From the NCBI RefSeq assembly GCF_000247815.1, contig NC_021681.1, forward strand, positions 16,335,192 through 16,399,191: a stretch of DNA of 64,000 nucleotides, given 5' to 3'. Shown here one piece after another: positions 25,845 through 45,334 of the stretch. The position numbers were made by a program, and so were the translations under genes. Numbering within the stretch: position 1 is the stretch's first letter; every line of letters starts with the position of its first letter. A model generated the notes under the pieces. It searched no databases. It was not told where the DNA came from and saw nothing but the letters and a program-made list of their open reading frames with translations. This stretch comes from Ficedula albicollis (Eukaryota > Chordata > Aves > Passeriformes > Muscicapidae).

Positions 25845-28800
25845 CATTTGTTTGCTGGCAGGAAATTGGATCAGGTTGAGACCGCTCGATAGAGCGAGTG
25901 CAATCCGCTCACGGAAGGGTACGGTGGAAAATACGACAGGGCTTGCACTGGTGATGCTGCTTTTGATCTGTGCTGACGCTGTGGACTTCTCTCAGTCTCT
26001 TCCTGGGTTATTATTAACCCAGACACGTTTTGGCTTAGACACTAACCAGAAGCTACTAAACTAATAAAACTCCGCTGTGACAACTAAAGGACACTAATAC
26101 TATGCAATCCAGGGGCGCTCAGAAAGCTGAGCTGGGCACTCACACGCCCACAGCCAAAAAAAAGCATCTTCTTCACCGTGGCATGTAGCACCCGTGGCTG
26201 TGCTGGGGAGCTTCCCAGACCCCACCTCATTTTCTTGGTTGCCCCCTGATCCCTGCTCAGGAGAAAGCAGGCATTCCTTGGCAGGGTGGAGAGGCAGCTG
26301 GCAGCACGCCCTGGCAGGCAGCAGGGATGTTCCCATGGGGCTGGGACCCTGCAGGGTGCAGGGACTGGGGAGGAGGAGGGCAGGAGCTTCCCCTGGGCGG
26401 GCAGTTTCGGAGCACTGTGTGGGATGAGGCTGTGGGGAAGCAAGACTTCGCCCAGCCACCCCTGTAAGGTGCTGTGAGTGAGTCGGCGCTGCAGGCTCTG
26501 GAGGGGTAGGAGACTGGGGCCCAGGGAAGGGGGGTGTTTGATGCCCTCCTCCCTGCCTGTGATTGGGGGTGGGAGAAGGGTTAAGACCACAGGGTATCCC
26601 CTGTGCAAAGAAGGTTAGGGAGCAAGGAGTTCCCCTGTGCACAGAGTGGGAGGAGGATGGATGAAAAGGGATTCCCTCCAGCTGGGAGAGTAGATCAATG
26701 GAGAGGTATAGCAGAAAAATGGGTTGAAAGTCCCTGGTTCTCCCCTCTGCTCCAAGGGAAGTGAGCAGGGAGGGTCTCCCCTTTGCCTGGGGTTGAGCTG
26801 AAAGAGGTTCCCCCACACGAAGGTGCACCCTCCCTGTGCTCAGGGAGATGCAGGGGAGGCAGAGCCAGCTCTGGGCTCCTTTCCAGGAATGGGTTTTCTC
26901 GGGGAGGTGCCGGCAGGGAAGGGCTGTTCCCTGAACCGCTGGGGCAGACCCATTGCCTTCCTGGAAGGCAGCAGCAGTGACTGTCCCGTGTGGCCACCCC
27001 CAAAATGGGCCCTGTGCCTGTTCCAGACCTTCCTCTATGGGCACAGCCAGCCCTGGCACACAGCCTGGAGCACTGCCAGAGACCCACACCTGCAAGGTAC
27101 TGCACAGGATAACTGGAATGGGGCTGTGGGATGATGCTCTGCCCCAGCTGAGCCTGGAGGAACCTCGTGGGATTTGAGGGGGGTTTAGATGGCAAAGGTC
27201 ATATTCGGCTGCAGTGTTTTTTCTGCTCCCCATCACTGGCCTCTGGTCCTTGTTGCCATCCCATTCTCTCTGGTCTGAGGATCCTCCTGTGCTGGGTATG
27301 GAGCTAGTGCTGTGCAGGGACTGGAAGGGGCAGGGTTAACCCAGCTCAGCACAGAGAGGGGAAGGAAAGTCCCTTTCCCTTTTCATGCCCACATCCTGCA
27401 GCCAGGAGCTGCTTGGGATGCACCTGCCCAGCTCTTGGGGCCTAGCTTTTGGGGCTGTGGATGTTGCAGCAGCACTGTGCTGGGAGGGATAATTTGGGAT
27501 GGTGGGGAGGGGGCTGTGCTGGGGTCCAGCTCTGGGAGAGAAGCTGGGTGTCCTCCCTGGCAGTGCTGTGCCCTCAGTGGGGATGAGAGGATTTGGTAAC
27601 ATAGCAGGTTCTCACATGATGCTCACAGGTACAGAATTTGTCTGGCTGTTTGTAACTTTGTTGGTTTACAAGTGGGTCACCTCCTCACCTCTGTGACACT
27701 GAGGTGATTCCCCAGAGCCTGGCAGGGTACATCTGCCACTGTGGCTGAGGTTGGGGGGCCAGCCAGCTGCCCCAAGCATGCACATCTGCTCATGTGGGCA
27801 CAAGGGTGTGTACTGGGCTCCTTGCAGACCACTGCGAGTCCCTTGGCTTGCAACTGACAGTAGTGAGCGGCTGGCAGTGAGCATGTACAGAAAGGTCAGA
27901 GCCCGCAGTATTTGGGAAATGAGTCACTTTTTGTATGTGCATAAAGTTTTAAGCTGGCCAGGCTCAGAGCAGCTCTGAAGATTTGTGTTTGATGGCTGGA
28001 ATAAAGCTGTAAGACAAAAGGGGTTTGCATTAAATCTCATCTCTTCATCCCAGTGGCTCTAGGAATGGGAGCGGAGCTGGGCTCCAGACCCACACATCTC
28101 CCACAAGGGAGAGGGAAGGCAGTACTTGACAACCCCTTGTCTCACAGGGATTATTTGGCTTCCAGCAATTGCCTGGAAGTCTTAAAGTCTGGGGGCTGGT
28201 CCTCAAAATAGTGTGATGAAGGTCTTGTTGGCTCATTTATTTATTATGCTTCTACCTGCTGAGGCAACTGCCTGAGGACCTTCTTACTGCGTTAATGCCA
28301 AGCCAATTTGGTTTGGTTTTAAGTAAATTTTGGAGGATTAGTATGAGTTCTGGAAGGCAATTAACTCCTGGGTTTCCTTGCTGTTCTGTCCTGGCTACAT
28401 TGCTGGGTGAAGGCAGTGCCTGGAGACACAGCTTGTGGTTTAAGGGAAGGCTTTGGCAGCAGCAAGGGGAAGGGACATTTGTTCCACATCCTCACTGTCT
28501 CCACTGCTGGCTTCCTGTGCAGTCCTGGCCAAGTCACTTTGGTACTTGATGCCTATATCCTCCCAAATCGGTTCAGCAATCCCATCAGAGGGTGTTTTCC
28601 CTACTAGCTGGAGCATGTGGGTTTCTGAGCAGACTGGCAGCAGATGTTTGTCATACCTGTTAACAAGGTGCTGGGAGTATGGCATGGGTCTTGAATGTGG
28701 CACCGGACAGGAATTCAGTCTTGGCAGGGGAAGAGTTATCTCTGAAAGAAGTGGTGAGAAAATTCTCGCTTGACTTCCCTTCCCCACCTGCCTTTAAGTT

Positions 28801-29074
28801 CCTGAGTCATGGAAATGAAAATCTCCTTGGCATACGCCCATGGTTTGGGCTAGAGGGTGTGGAAGAAGCTATGATTGGATTCTCAAAGCCTGTGATTGTG
28901 ATAAGAACTTACTGTACCGGAAGAAACAAATGTTAAGCTTACTGGAGAGTAGAAGGTTTGTTATCTCTAGCTTTTATCCAACTGATACTTGAGCGAAATA
29001 GCAACCTTGTGACCTGCCATGGCCAATTCAGAGTTACCAGCTAATGAGGTTTTTCTCTTGTGATTTATTTGTAG

Positions 29075-29113
29075 GTTTGAAAGAAACTTTTGGACTGTGA
29101 ATTGAGGCATTGG
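29075..29113 (+). other. BCL6: BCL6 non-coding exon 2 (39 nt)
   Basis: Acceptor TTTGTAG precedes GTTTGAAAGAAAC, and GCATTGG precedes donor GTATGT. The exon is 39 nt, the same length as the human leader exon I recall, with the shared core TTTTGGACTGTGAA and the shared end AGGCATTGG. It carries the second half and the stop codon of the spliced upstream ORF. Confidence 0.85.
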
Positions 29114-37389
<8,276 letters not shown>

Positions 37390-37915
37390 AGGCCAGGAGT
37401 GCCCGCCAGGAGCTCGGCTTGGGGGGCACGGCGGGGAGGAGCTGTCCAAAGGATACCTGCAACACCCTAAAAGAGAGAGGGAGAGACAGAAAAAATATTC
37501 GTCACGTGATGGAGTGCCTCTAAACCCATAGTACAGATAGGTGGAGAAACATTAGAAATCAAAAAAAAAAAGAAAAAAATTACAAATACACGGGTTTTAT
37601 TTTTCCCAGTTATGTGAAACAAACAAAAAAAAAATTATTCAGATCTTACTGTATATAAAACTTAAAAAAAATTTAAAATAGTCATTTTAAATGTCTGTGC
37701 AGTGGAGTGTTGATAAACTCTGGAGTCTAACCTTCACAGCCTTTGCCGTTTGAAGATGAGGAATGTAATGTTGATTTATGGGAACAGATTTTTTTCTTTT
37801 GTATGCAAAATGTGTGTTCTTTTAAAGAGAAAGTATGCTATTAAAGAGAGGGCTTTAACTTTTTTAACCAAAGGTGAAGGAATCTATGGCAGAGTTGTAA
37901 ATATATATAGATATA

Positions 37916-38063
<148 letters not shown>

Positions 38064-38654
38064 ATAAATAAATATATATAGACCTTTAAAAAAGCTATAT
38101 TAAAAATATATAAAATGCATTAAAGGCTCAGTTGGACTCTGCAGGCAGAAGCCACTCTGAGAATCTTTATTATGATAGAGCACTTAAGGAGATATTTTAA
38201 AGTATTGCATCTGTACAAGTAAGAAAATATTTTGTCTAAATGCATCAGTGTATTTGTATTTTTTTGCAAGTGAAGGTTTACAATTTACAAAAAAGTGTGT
38301 ATTAAACCAACAAAGCTGCAGAAGGAATTTAAAATAATAATAAAGTGTAATTTTTTTTGTTCTAGTTCTCAGTCTGTATATATGTAAAATGTGGTTTCGC
38401 ACGGTGCCTTTCTTTTCAATGGAAGTTTTCAGTGTATGGACTATATTGAGCTCAGTTTCTTCAAGGTACAGCCTGATGTTGCAAAAGGAGTTTTGATGGA
38501 ACTCTCTAGTGGGGGAATGTTCTATTTTTTTTGTTTTGGATTTTTTTTTTTTTTTTTTCTTATTTTACATGCTTGTGTTATAAACAATCTCGGGAGACAG
38601 GGTTTGGGCTGTGTCTAAACTGCATTAATGCATTCTGTAAAATATAGCTGTACA

Positions 38655-38668
38655 AATAAAAGAATAAA
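38655..38668 (+). terminator. BCL6: BCL6 poly(A) signals
   Basis: Two AATAAA hexamers at 38655-38660 and 38663-38668 follow AATATAGCTGTACAA, which resembles the end of the human BCL6 mRNA as I recall it. Cleavage is expected 10-30 nt downstream. Confidence 0.8.
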
Positions 38669-38690
38669 ATGAAGAAAAGTGATGTATGAT

Positions 38691-40167
38691 GCAGTGAGAG
38701 GTCTGTTCTTGCCTGTCCTTCTCCTTGAGGTGCCTGGGGCAGGGGCTGAGCATGCTGAGCCCTGCTGTGAGCTCTTGGCTTGGTGTGGCTCTGCCCTGTG
38801 TTGGAGGCAGGGGCCTCGTTCTGCCTCGAGTGAAGGTGGTATCTGGCAGGAGGTCTGAGCAAGACTCAAGTTTGCTCTGGATCCTGCTGGGGACTGCGCC
38901 ACCCCCTTGTTCCTTTCTGCATTGGCACAGAGTGGCCAGCAGGAACAGGGCAGAGCCTGGGAGAGATCTTTGCTGACCAGCCCAGGGCCAGTTCCAGATG
39001 GCTGAGTAGTTATTTATATTTCCTGGAATCCAGTGCACTTGCCAGAATTGCTCAGGGAAGATGACTGCCTGCTGCTCCTCTCTTTTCAGAGCCTGGGATG
39101 GGGGTGCTGCTGTTCTGCCTGTCTTGTGGAGTGGGTGAGTCAGGGGAGCAGGGTCTGTAACCCCTTCCAGGACCTCACTGGCCAAGAGCATCTCTGTTTC
39201 CAGCCGCTGCACGCTGGCCTTGGGCCAGCGCTGAGACAGCCCAGCCTGGGGGAGTCCCTGGGCTCACCCTGAGGGGGAGAGGAGCTGCTTTGCTCTGTTT
39301 TGGGTGGCTGTGGTGTGCTGGGAGAAGCCCTGAGTGCCTGGACCCTGAGCTCTGCGCTGCTCTGCTGGTTTCAGAAAACCAAAGAGCCTCACTCAAAAAG
39401 TTTCTCTGAGTTACACAGACAGGACTGGCTGGAACCAGCGCTGGTGTGGAGCCCGGCCACAGCTCAGCACGGCCCGGGGTGGGGTCCGAGTTTCATTCTG
39501 AGTTTAGTTAATTCATGGATAACTTTGTCTTGGGGCTTGCCAGATGATTCACAGTGGGGGCACTTGGAGCCCCAGCAGGAAGGGGAGGGCCTGGCTGTTT
39601 GCAGGGTCAGGACGGGCTGCACTCAGGAGGAGCTGGAGATGAAGAGAAGGATGTGTCAACACACCGTGGGACAGAGGTGGATGGGAGACAACCAAAGCAG
39701 CCTTGCACAGGAGGAAAATGCCAAGAAGAGGGGGAGCCAATTTGCTGTTTTACAGCATCCTTGCTGCTCTGACTTGGCTTTCTGATGGCCACAGCAGGCT
39801 GGAACAATTATTGCTGACATTATCTGAATGTTTTTAGGACCAGGAGCTATGAAGATGCTTTGGGGCCCTATAAGTGGGATCATGATGACCAATAACAGCA
39901 ATCCTATTCTTAGAGAAGTTTCTCCTGAGGAATTGTCTTGCTCAGCATAGCTCTGGACCTGGACAGGCTGCTGACCTGGATAGAGGGGCTGGTCCTCATC
40001 TTTGTGAGCCTGCAGCTTTTTGGTTTGCTGTTCTTCCTTACCCCATCTTGGAGCTCTTGCTTTCTGTGCTCATCTAAAGGCAATGCAGTTGCCTTTTCCT
40101 GTTTGCCTCTAAACAAACACATTGTTTCAGGCTGAGAGTTAAACTTTTTAACTTCTGCTCTGGTCTT
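38691..40167. other. BCL6-SST intergenic DNA, no gene seen
   Basis: Ordinary non-coding DNA. Open frames overlap on both strands without similarity to known proteins. Confidence 0.5.
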
Positions 40168-40734
40168 GCGTGACCCCTACCTGGAGTGCTGCGTCCAGCT
40201 CTGTCCCCAGTGCAAGGAACACCTGCTGGAATGAGTCCAGAGGAGAGCCACTAAGCTGGCTGCAGGGTGGGAACAATTCTTCAGTGAGGGCAGGCTGAGC
40301 AAATTGGGGCTGTTCAGCTTGGAGAAGGTTCCAGGGAGACCTTAGAGCACCTTACAGAACCTAAAGGGAGCCCACAAGAGCGCTGGAGAAGGACTTTTCA
40401 CCAGGACGTGTAGTGATAGCACAAGGGGGAATGGCCTTCAGCTGAAGGAAGGTAGATTCAGATTAGCTATTAGGAAAATATTACTATTCTTACTCGGTGG
40501 TGAGGCACTGGAACAGGTTGCCTAGTGAAGCTGTGGATATCAAATCCATGGAAGTGTTCAAGGCCAGGCTGGATGAGGCCTTGAGTAACTTTAACTACTG
40601 TGTAAAAGTAATTGTAATTACTGAATAACTATAATTACTGTAAAAACTGTGGAAGCTCTCTCTGCCCATGGCAGGGGGTTGTAACAAGACAATCTCTAAC
40701 ATCCCGACCACACAAGCCATTCTGTGATTTTCTG
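40168..40734 (+). mobile_element. CR1 LINE 3' fragment, + orientation
   Basis: The sequence follows the 3' part of bird CR1: TGACCCCTACCTGGAGTGCT near the start, GAGTCCAGAGGAGAGCCAC, a degenerate GGAGACCTTAGAGCACC, and GGCACTGGAACAGGTTGCC. It ends with the CR1-like CCATTCTGTGATTTTCTG. About 60 bp of TAATTAC-rich sequence at roughly 40597-40645 interrupts it. Many substitutions and the missing 5' part show an old, dead copy. Confidence 0.85.
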
Positions 40735-41894
40735 ACCCCCAGCTCCTCTGGCTTGTCCCCCAGCAGAGCAGATCTGCTGGCACATGAAGAAACCCCCAAA
40801 AAGGCGAGGGCTGAGCAAAGAGCTGGAGCCAGCCTCTCTCTGCTCCTGTTTGGTTTGGCTGGGCAGGACGGCTGCCTGGCAGCCTGCAGCAAGCGCCTGC
40901 CTGCTGTGGGGCAGGCATTTCATGAACTGAGGGCTCCCCAAGCTTCCTGCTGGGCAAGAGCCTATTTTTCACCCTGAAGGCTGAGGCCAACATGAGCCTC
41001 ATGTGCTTCATTTTAGACACAGGGTGGCAGAAAAATGGCCACAAATGGAGCATTGCCTGAGGGTTGGCAATAGCAAAATCTTGCTTTCCGACCTTATTCC
41101 CTCACTTGCTTTCCCTTTCTACCTTTCTCTGGTGGGTTTTTAACGTTTAGTAAACCTGGCTGTCCTCACAACAGGGTTTTGACACACATACTGCTCTCAT
41201 TTGACACACATACTTGGGTTTCTCCCCTCCCTGTCAGGACCTGCTTTGCCTTTGAGCTCGCCGCCTCTCTGGTTACTGCAGTTGTCACTTTTGGAAGCGG
41301 CTGGGCTGGGCTGACAGCTCCACTTGCCCCAGACCAGCAGCTGCACAGCCACGACCTCTATTTCCCATTGACTTGCCCAGCTGCACTTGCAAAATAAATA
41401 CTGTATTTTCCCGGAGCATGGTTTCCTCCTCCTGACGGATTTTATTTTTTTTAAGCAGTGATGTCATGGCTTTTCCAGGCAGTTGGGGTGAAGCGACAGC
41501 AATCCGCGGTCAAAGGCCTGCAGGACCTGGCACGGGTGGTGTTTGGAGAGGCGAGGGAGCCGTCACACACAGAGCTGCCCCACACTGATTTATCCCCACA
41601 AACCCCGAGCTGCTCAGCCCTGCCTGCGTCGCTACCACGGGGCTGTTGGAAAAGCCAGCTTCAGAGACGGGCTGGCATGCAGAGGGAAGGCCACCAACAA
41701 GCCCGTGAAATGGCTGGTTCCTGGAAGGCCCAGCATGGAACGGGGGCTCAGACCCCAGGGCAATCTCCAGGGCTAGAGGAGGGGATGTTTTGTCTCTCCT
41801 GGCAGCGCTGACGGACCGGCCCGGGCCGGGCCGCTGCATTCTGCCGAGTCTCCACAGGAGGGCAGTGCAAGACGGAGCTAAAGCACGCCGTCCT
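40735..41894. other. Intergenic DNA, no gene seen
   Basis: Non-coding DNA between two CR1 fragments. Nothing recognised. Confidence 0.45.
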
Positions 41895-42250
41895 GGAATT
41901 ATGGAATCGCTTGGGTTGGAAGGGATTTTTTTAAAGATTGTCCAATTCCAGCCGTGGACAGGGATACTTTCCACAAGATCAGGTTGCTCAAAGCCTCATC
42001 CAGACTGCTCTTCCAGCTGTGGAGCATCCACAGCTCCTCTACGTTGCTCATTCCTCACCACCCTGGCAGTAAAGAATTACTTTCTTTATCTATCCTAAAT
42101 TGACCCTATTTCCGTTTAAAGCCATTCCCCTTTGTCCTATCCCTCCATATCTTTGTAAAAAAGTCAATTGCCGACTTTCTGTAATCCCGTTTAGGTACTG
42201 GAAGGTACTAAAAGGTCTCCCCGGAGCCTTTTTCAGGCTGAACAGAGATG
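41895..42250 (-). mobile_element. CR1 LINE 3' fragment, minus orientation
   Basis: Read on the + strand it starts with the reverse of the CR1 3' end (ATGGAATCGCTTGGGTTGG) and passes through AGGTTGCTCAAAGCC and CTCACCACCCTGGCAGTAAA. It ends near GGTCTCCCCGGAGCC and CAGGCTGAACAG. Part of it takes part in the 1-kb duplication that follows. Confidence 0.85.
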
Positions 42251-42895
42251 GTGTCAATAGAGGAGAGTTATACACAAAGCCCTGAATTTGTGAGCTCACC
42301 CATCTGTACCCATCATCTCTTTCTTTATGCTAGTAATTCCTCTCAGCTCAGGCCAGCATCTCTCTGTTTGGTCCAAAACACTGACTCCTGGCAGCCACTG
42401 CAGTAGTACAGGTAAATACCCTGGTATTTAACTCTCATATTTTACCTGGTATATGACTCTTAGGTCAGCCTGTTCAACTTTGTTTCTGCACGTGTTTGTG
42501 CTGGTCTTTACCTTGTCTTTCCCATGTCTCTCTCTTCTCCTTTCTTTCCCTTCTCCCTTCTCTCTCTTCTCCCTTTCCCTTTTCCTTTCAAGGCAGCTGC
42601 TATCAGCCCCACAGATGCCATGGCAGCATCCTAGGTGGCTGAGACTGGGAATAAATCTCAGGTAGCAGCATCAGAAATCCTAAACACAGCTCAGGCTCTT
42701 AGACAGAGACAATTCAACAATTAGGTACTAGAATTCCATCTCTGTGAATCTCCACTGCCTGGCTGCCTTCCTTCTTTGCTACCGGAGCAGAAATCCCAGA
42801 GGCTTGTAATTAATGGAGAGGCAAATTCTTTTGGATCTGTGCCCAAGTTTTACTACAAAAACAGAAGCCTCTCAGGGCTGTTGTAAGTCCATATG
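42003..42895. repeat. Duplication C, copy 1 (999-bp offset)
   Basis: From about 42077 to 42895 this block matches 43076-43894 at a constant 999-bp offset with very few differences, for example CCACAGATGCC against CCAGAGATGCC. Its left part, 42003-42128, recurs once more at 42895-43020. It includes the 5' half of the minus-strand CR1 fragment and a C/T-rich tract at about 42525-42590. Confidence 0.93.
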
Positions 42896-43020
42896 ACTGC
42901 TCTTCCAGCTGTGGAGCATCCACAGCTCCTCTACGTTGCTCATTCCTCACCACCCTGGCAGTAAAGAATTACTTTCTTTATCTATCCTAAATTGACCCTA
43001 TTTCCGTTTAAAGCCATTCC
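42895..43020. repeat. Duplication C, partial third copy (126 bp)
   Basis: GACTGCTCTTCCAGCTGTGG through AAAGCCATTCC repeats 42003-42128 at an 892-bp offset and joins abruptly to another start of the same CR1 segment at 43021. This nested junction is typical either of a mis-joined assembly or of unequal exchange within the CR1 piece. Confidence 0.9.
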
Positions 43021-43894
43021 TCTTCCAGCTGTGGAGCATCCACAGCTTCTCTGCGTTGCTCATTCCTCACCACCCTTACTTTCTTTATCTATCTTAAATT
43101 GACCCTATTTCCGTTTAAAGCCATTCCCCTTTGTCCTATCCCTCCATATCTTTGTAAAAAAGTCAATTGCCGACTTTCTGTAATCCCGTTTAGGTACTGG
43201 AAGGTACTAAAAGGTCTCCCCGGAGCCTTTTTCAGGCTGAACAGAGATGGTGTCAATAGAGGAGAGTTATACACAAAGCCCTGAATTTGTGAGCTCACCC
43301 ATCTGTACCCATCATCTCTTTCTTTATGCTAGTAATTCCTCTCAGCTCAGGCCAGCATCTCTCTGTTTGGTCCAAAACACTGACTCCTGGCAGCCACTGC
43401 AGTAGTACAGGTAAATACCCTGGTATTTAACTCTCATATTTTACCTGGTATATGACTCTTAGGTCAGCCTGTTCAACTTTGTTTCTGCACGTGTTTGTGC
43501 TGGTCTTTACCTTGTCTTTCCCATGTCTCTCTCTTCTCCTTTCTTTCCCTTCTCCCTTCTCTCTCTTCTCCCTTTCCCTTTTCCTTTCAAGGCAGCTGCT
43601 ATCAGCCCCAGAGATGCCATGGCAGCATCCTAGGTGGCTGAGACTGGGAATAAATCTCAGGTAGCAGCATCAGAAATCCTAAACACAGCTCAGGCTCTTA
43701 GACAGAGACAATTCAACAATTAGGTACTAGAATTCCATCTCTGTGAATCTCCACTGCCTGGCTGCCTTCCTTCTTTGCTACCGGAGCAGAAATCCCAGAG
43801 GCTTGTAATTAATGGAGAGGCAAATTCTTTTGGATCTGTGCCCAAGTTTTACTACAAAAACAGAAGCCTCTCAGGGCTGTTGTAAGTCCATATG
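43021..43894. repeat. Duplication C, copy 2
   Basis: Starts at TCTTCCAGCTGTGGAGCATC with several differences from copy 1 in the first 60 bp (CTTCTCTGCG for CTCCTCTACG, and loss of GGCAGTAAAGAA). It is then nearly identical to copy 1 as far as TTGTAAGTCCATATG. Confidence 0.93.
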
Positions 43895-45226
43895 CAACCC
43901 AAACACTGCTGCTGTCTCTGTGCCCCATTCCAGGGATACACGGTACCATTCAGCCAGAGACTCTCTCCCTTATTGAGCTCTTGTTTTCTATTAACACTCA
44001 GGCACGACTGACTCCTCTTTCTCCACTCATCTGGATGTCCCGGGGCAGGAACCTGCTCTATCAGATTTCCAGCAAGCTGCTGGAGCTGTGGGGCCAGATC
44101 CCCGATCCCCACTCAGCCCTACCACTCTGAGCGCCGGAATATAAAGAGAAGCGGCATTCCCTGCTGGCAAGGCAAAACTGTCCTGCTGGTGAAAGCCGAG
44201 CTGGGAGCGTGGCGAGTGTTCGGCAGGTGCCAGCGAGGGGGATAAGGCAGCTGGGAGCCGGGCTGTAGGACAGCAGAGGGCACGCTTGGCTGCCGAGCAC
44301 ACAGCCTGAGCACCCAGCCCGGGCATTGCCGGGCTGCTCCGGGGCGGGCAGCAAGCTGGAGATGCGGGGGTAAGGAAGCAGCCACAGAATTCAGTGCAGT
44401 TCAATCGTCTGCAAAGCCACATGCCCTGCAGCGCTGCGGCAGAAAGGAACGGAATTGCCTTTGCCACAGCCGAGCGGATGATGGATTTATCTGGCTGGAG
44501 AACGAGTGCAAAAAAAATTCAGAGCACACTGATCCCATAGAGGAGCTGAGGGAGCTGGCAAATCAATCTGCAGCTCAGTCGCTGCTCCATGCCTGCACTG
44601 AGTCATGAGGATGTCTGGAGGTCTGTCCTTACCCCTTCCCCAGGAGTCCTCTGTGGGAATCAGTCCAGGCTTGTATGGAGCAGATCCTTTCTCCACTCCC
44701 TCACTGCAGGTTCCTTCAGGACAGCACAAGGTGGTTTTCTGAACCCAAGCACGTGGTATTTTTCCTTTAAATTTTCCTTGAAAAGAAACATAAATTCTTT
44801 TCAGAAGGAGAACATCATAAGGATTCTCACAAACATTACCTGAGAACTGTGGTCCATTCAACATTGTATCTGTCGAGAAGGCTCAGACCCGATGGGAGCT
44901 CAGTTTCTCTCCTTTAAATAGGCTGAGATTATTTCTAGGGGAGCAGTCCCATCAAAACCTTGTCTCTGGTCCTGCCTCACCAACCTCACCACCTCAGCTG
45001 AAACCTAGTAAGGTAAAAAGAGCCAAGGTGGATGTCAGAGCCTTTCTGAGGCTGCTCTGGCTCAGGAGTCCTCTCCTGATGGAGGGCGTGACCACAGAGA
45101 AGAAACCAACCACACTTTCCTCAGGTGAGCCTCTGAAATTCACTGAGACAAATCCAAGACAGTTCCATGTGGTCATAGTTCCCCTGGTGCTGGGGGACAC
45201 TGTTGTAATTCCTCCAGCCCCCCTCA
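43895..45226. other. Intergenic DNA, no gene seen
   Basis: Non-coding DNA with a somewhat GC-rich patch at 44.1-44.4 kb. No gene recognised. Confidence 0.45.
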
Positions 45227-45334
45227 GGCAGAGGGGGGCAGAGAGGGACAGACACCCAGCTCCAGCGCTGCACAGAGATGGCAGAGGGGGGCACAGAGGG
45301 ACAGACACCCAGCTCCAGCGCTGCACAGAGATGG
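45227..45334. repeat. Two-copy tandem repeat, 53-bp period
   Basis: Copies at 45227-45279 and 45280-45334 share GGCAGAGGGGGGCA, AGAGGGACAGACACCCAGCT and CCAGCGCTGCACAGAGATGG. One extra CA pair distinguishes the second copy. Confidence 0.88.

Noticed and set aside
26100..27236. Minus-strand open frame of 378 codons inside BCL6 intron 1
   Set aside because: Proline/serine-rich chance frame in GC-rich intron; no domain, no start context, and other frames overlap it.
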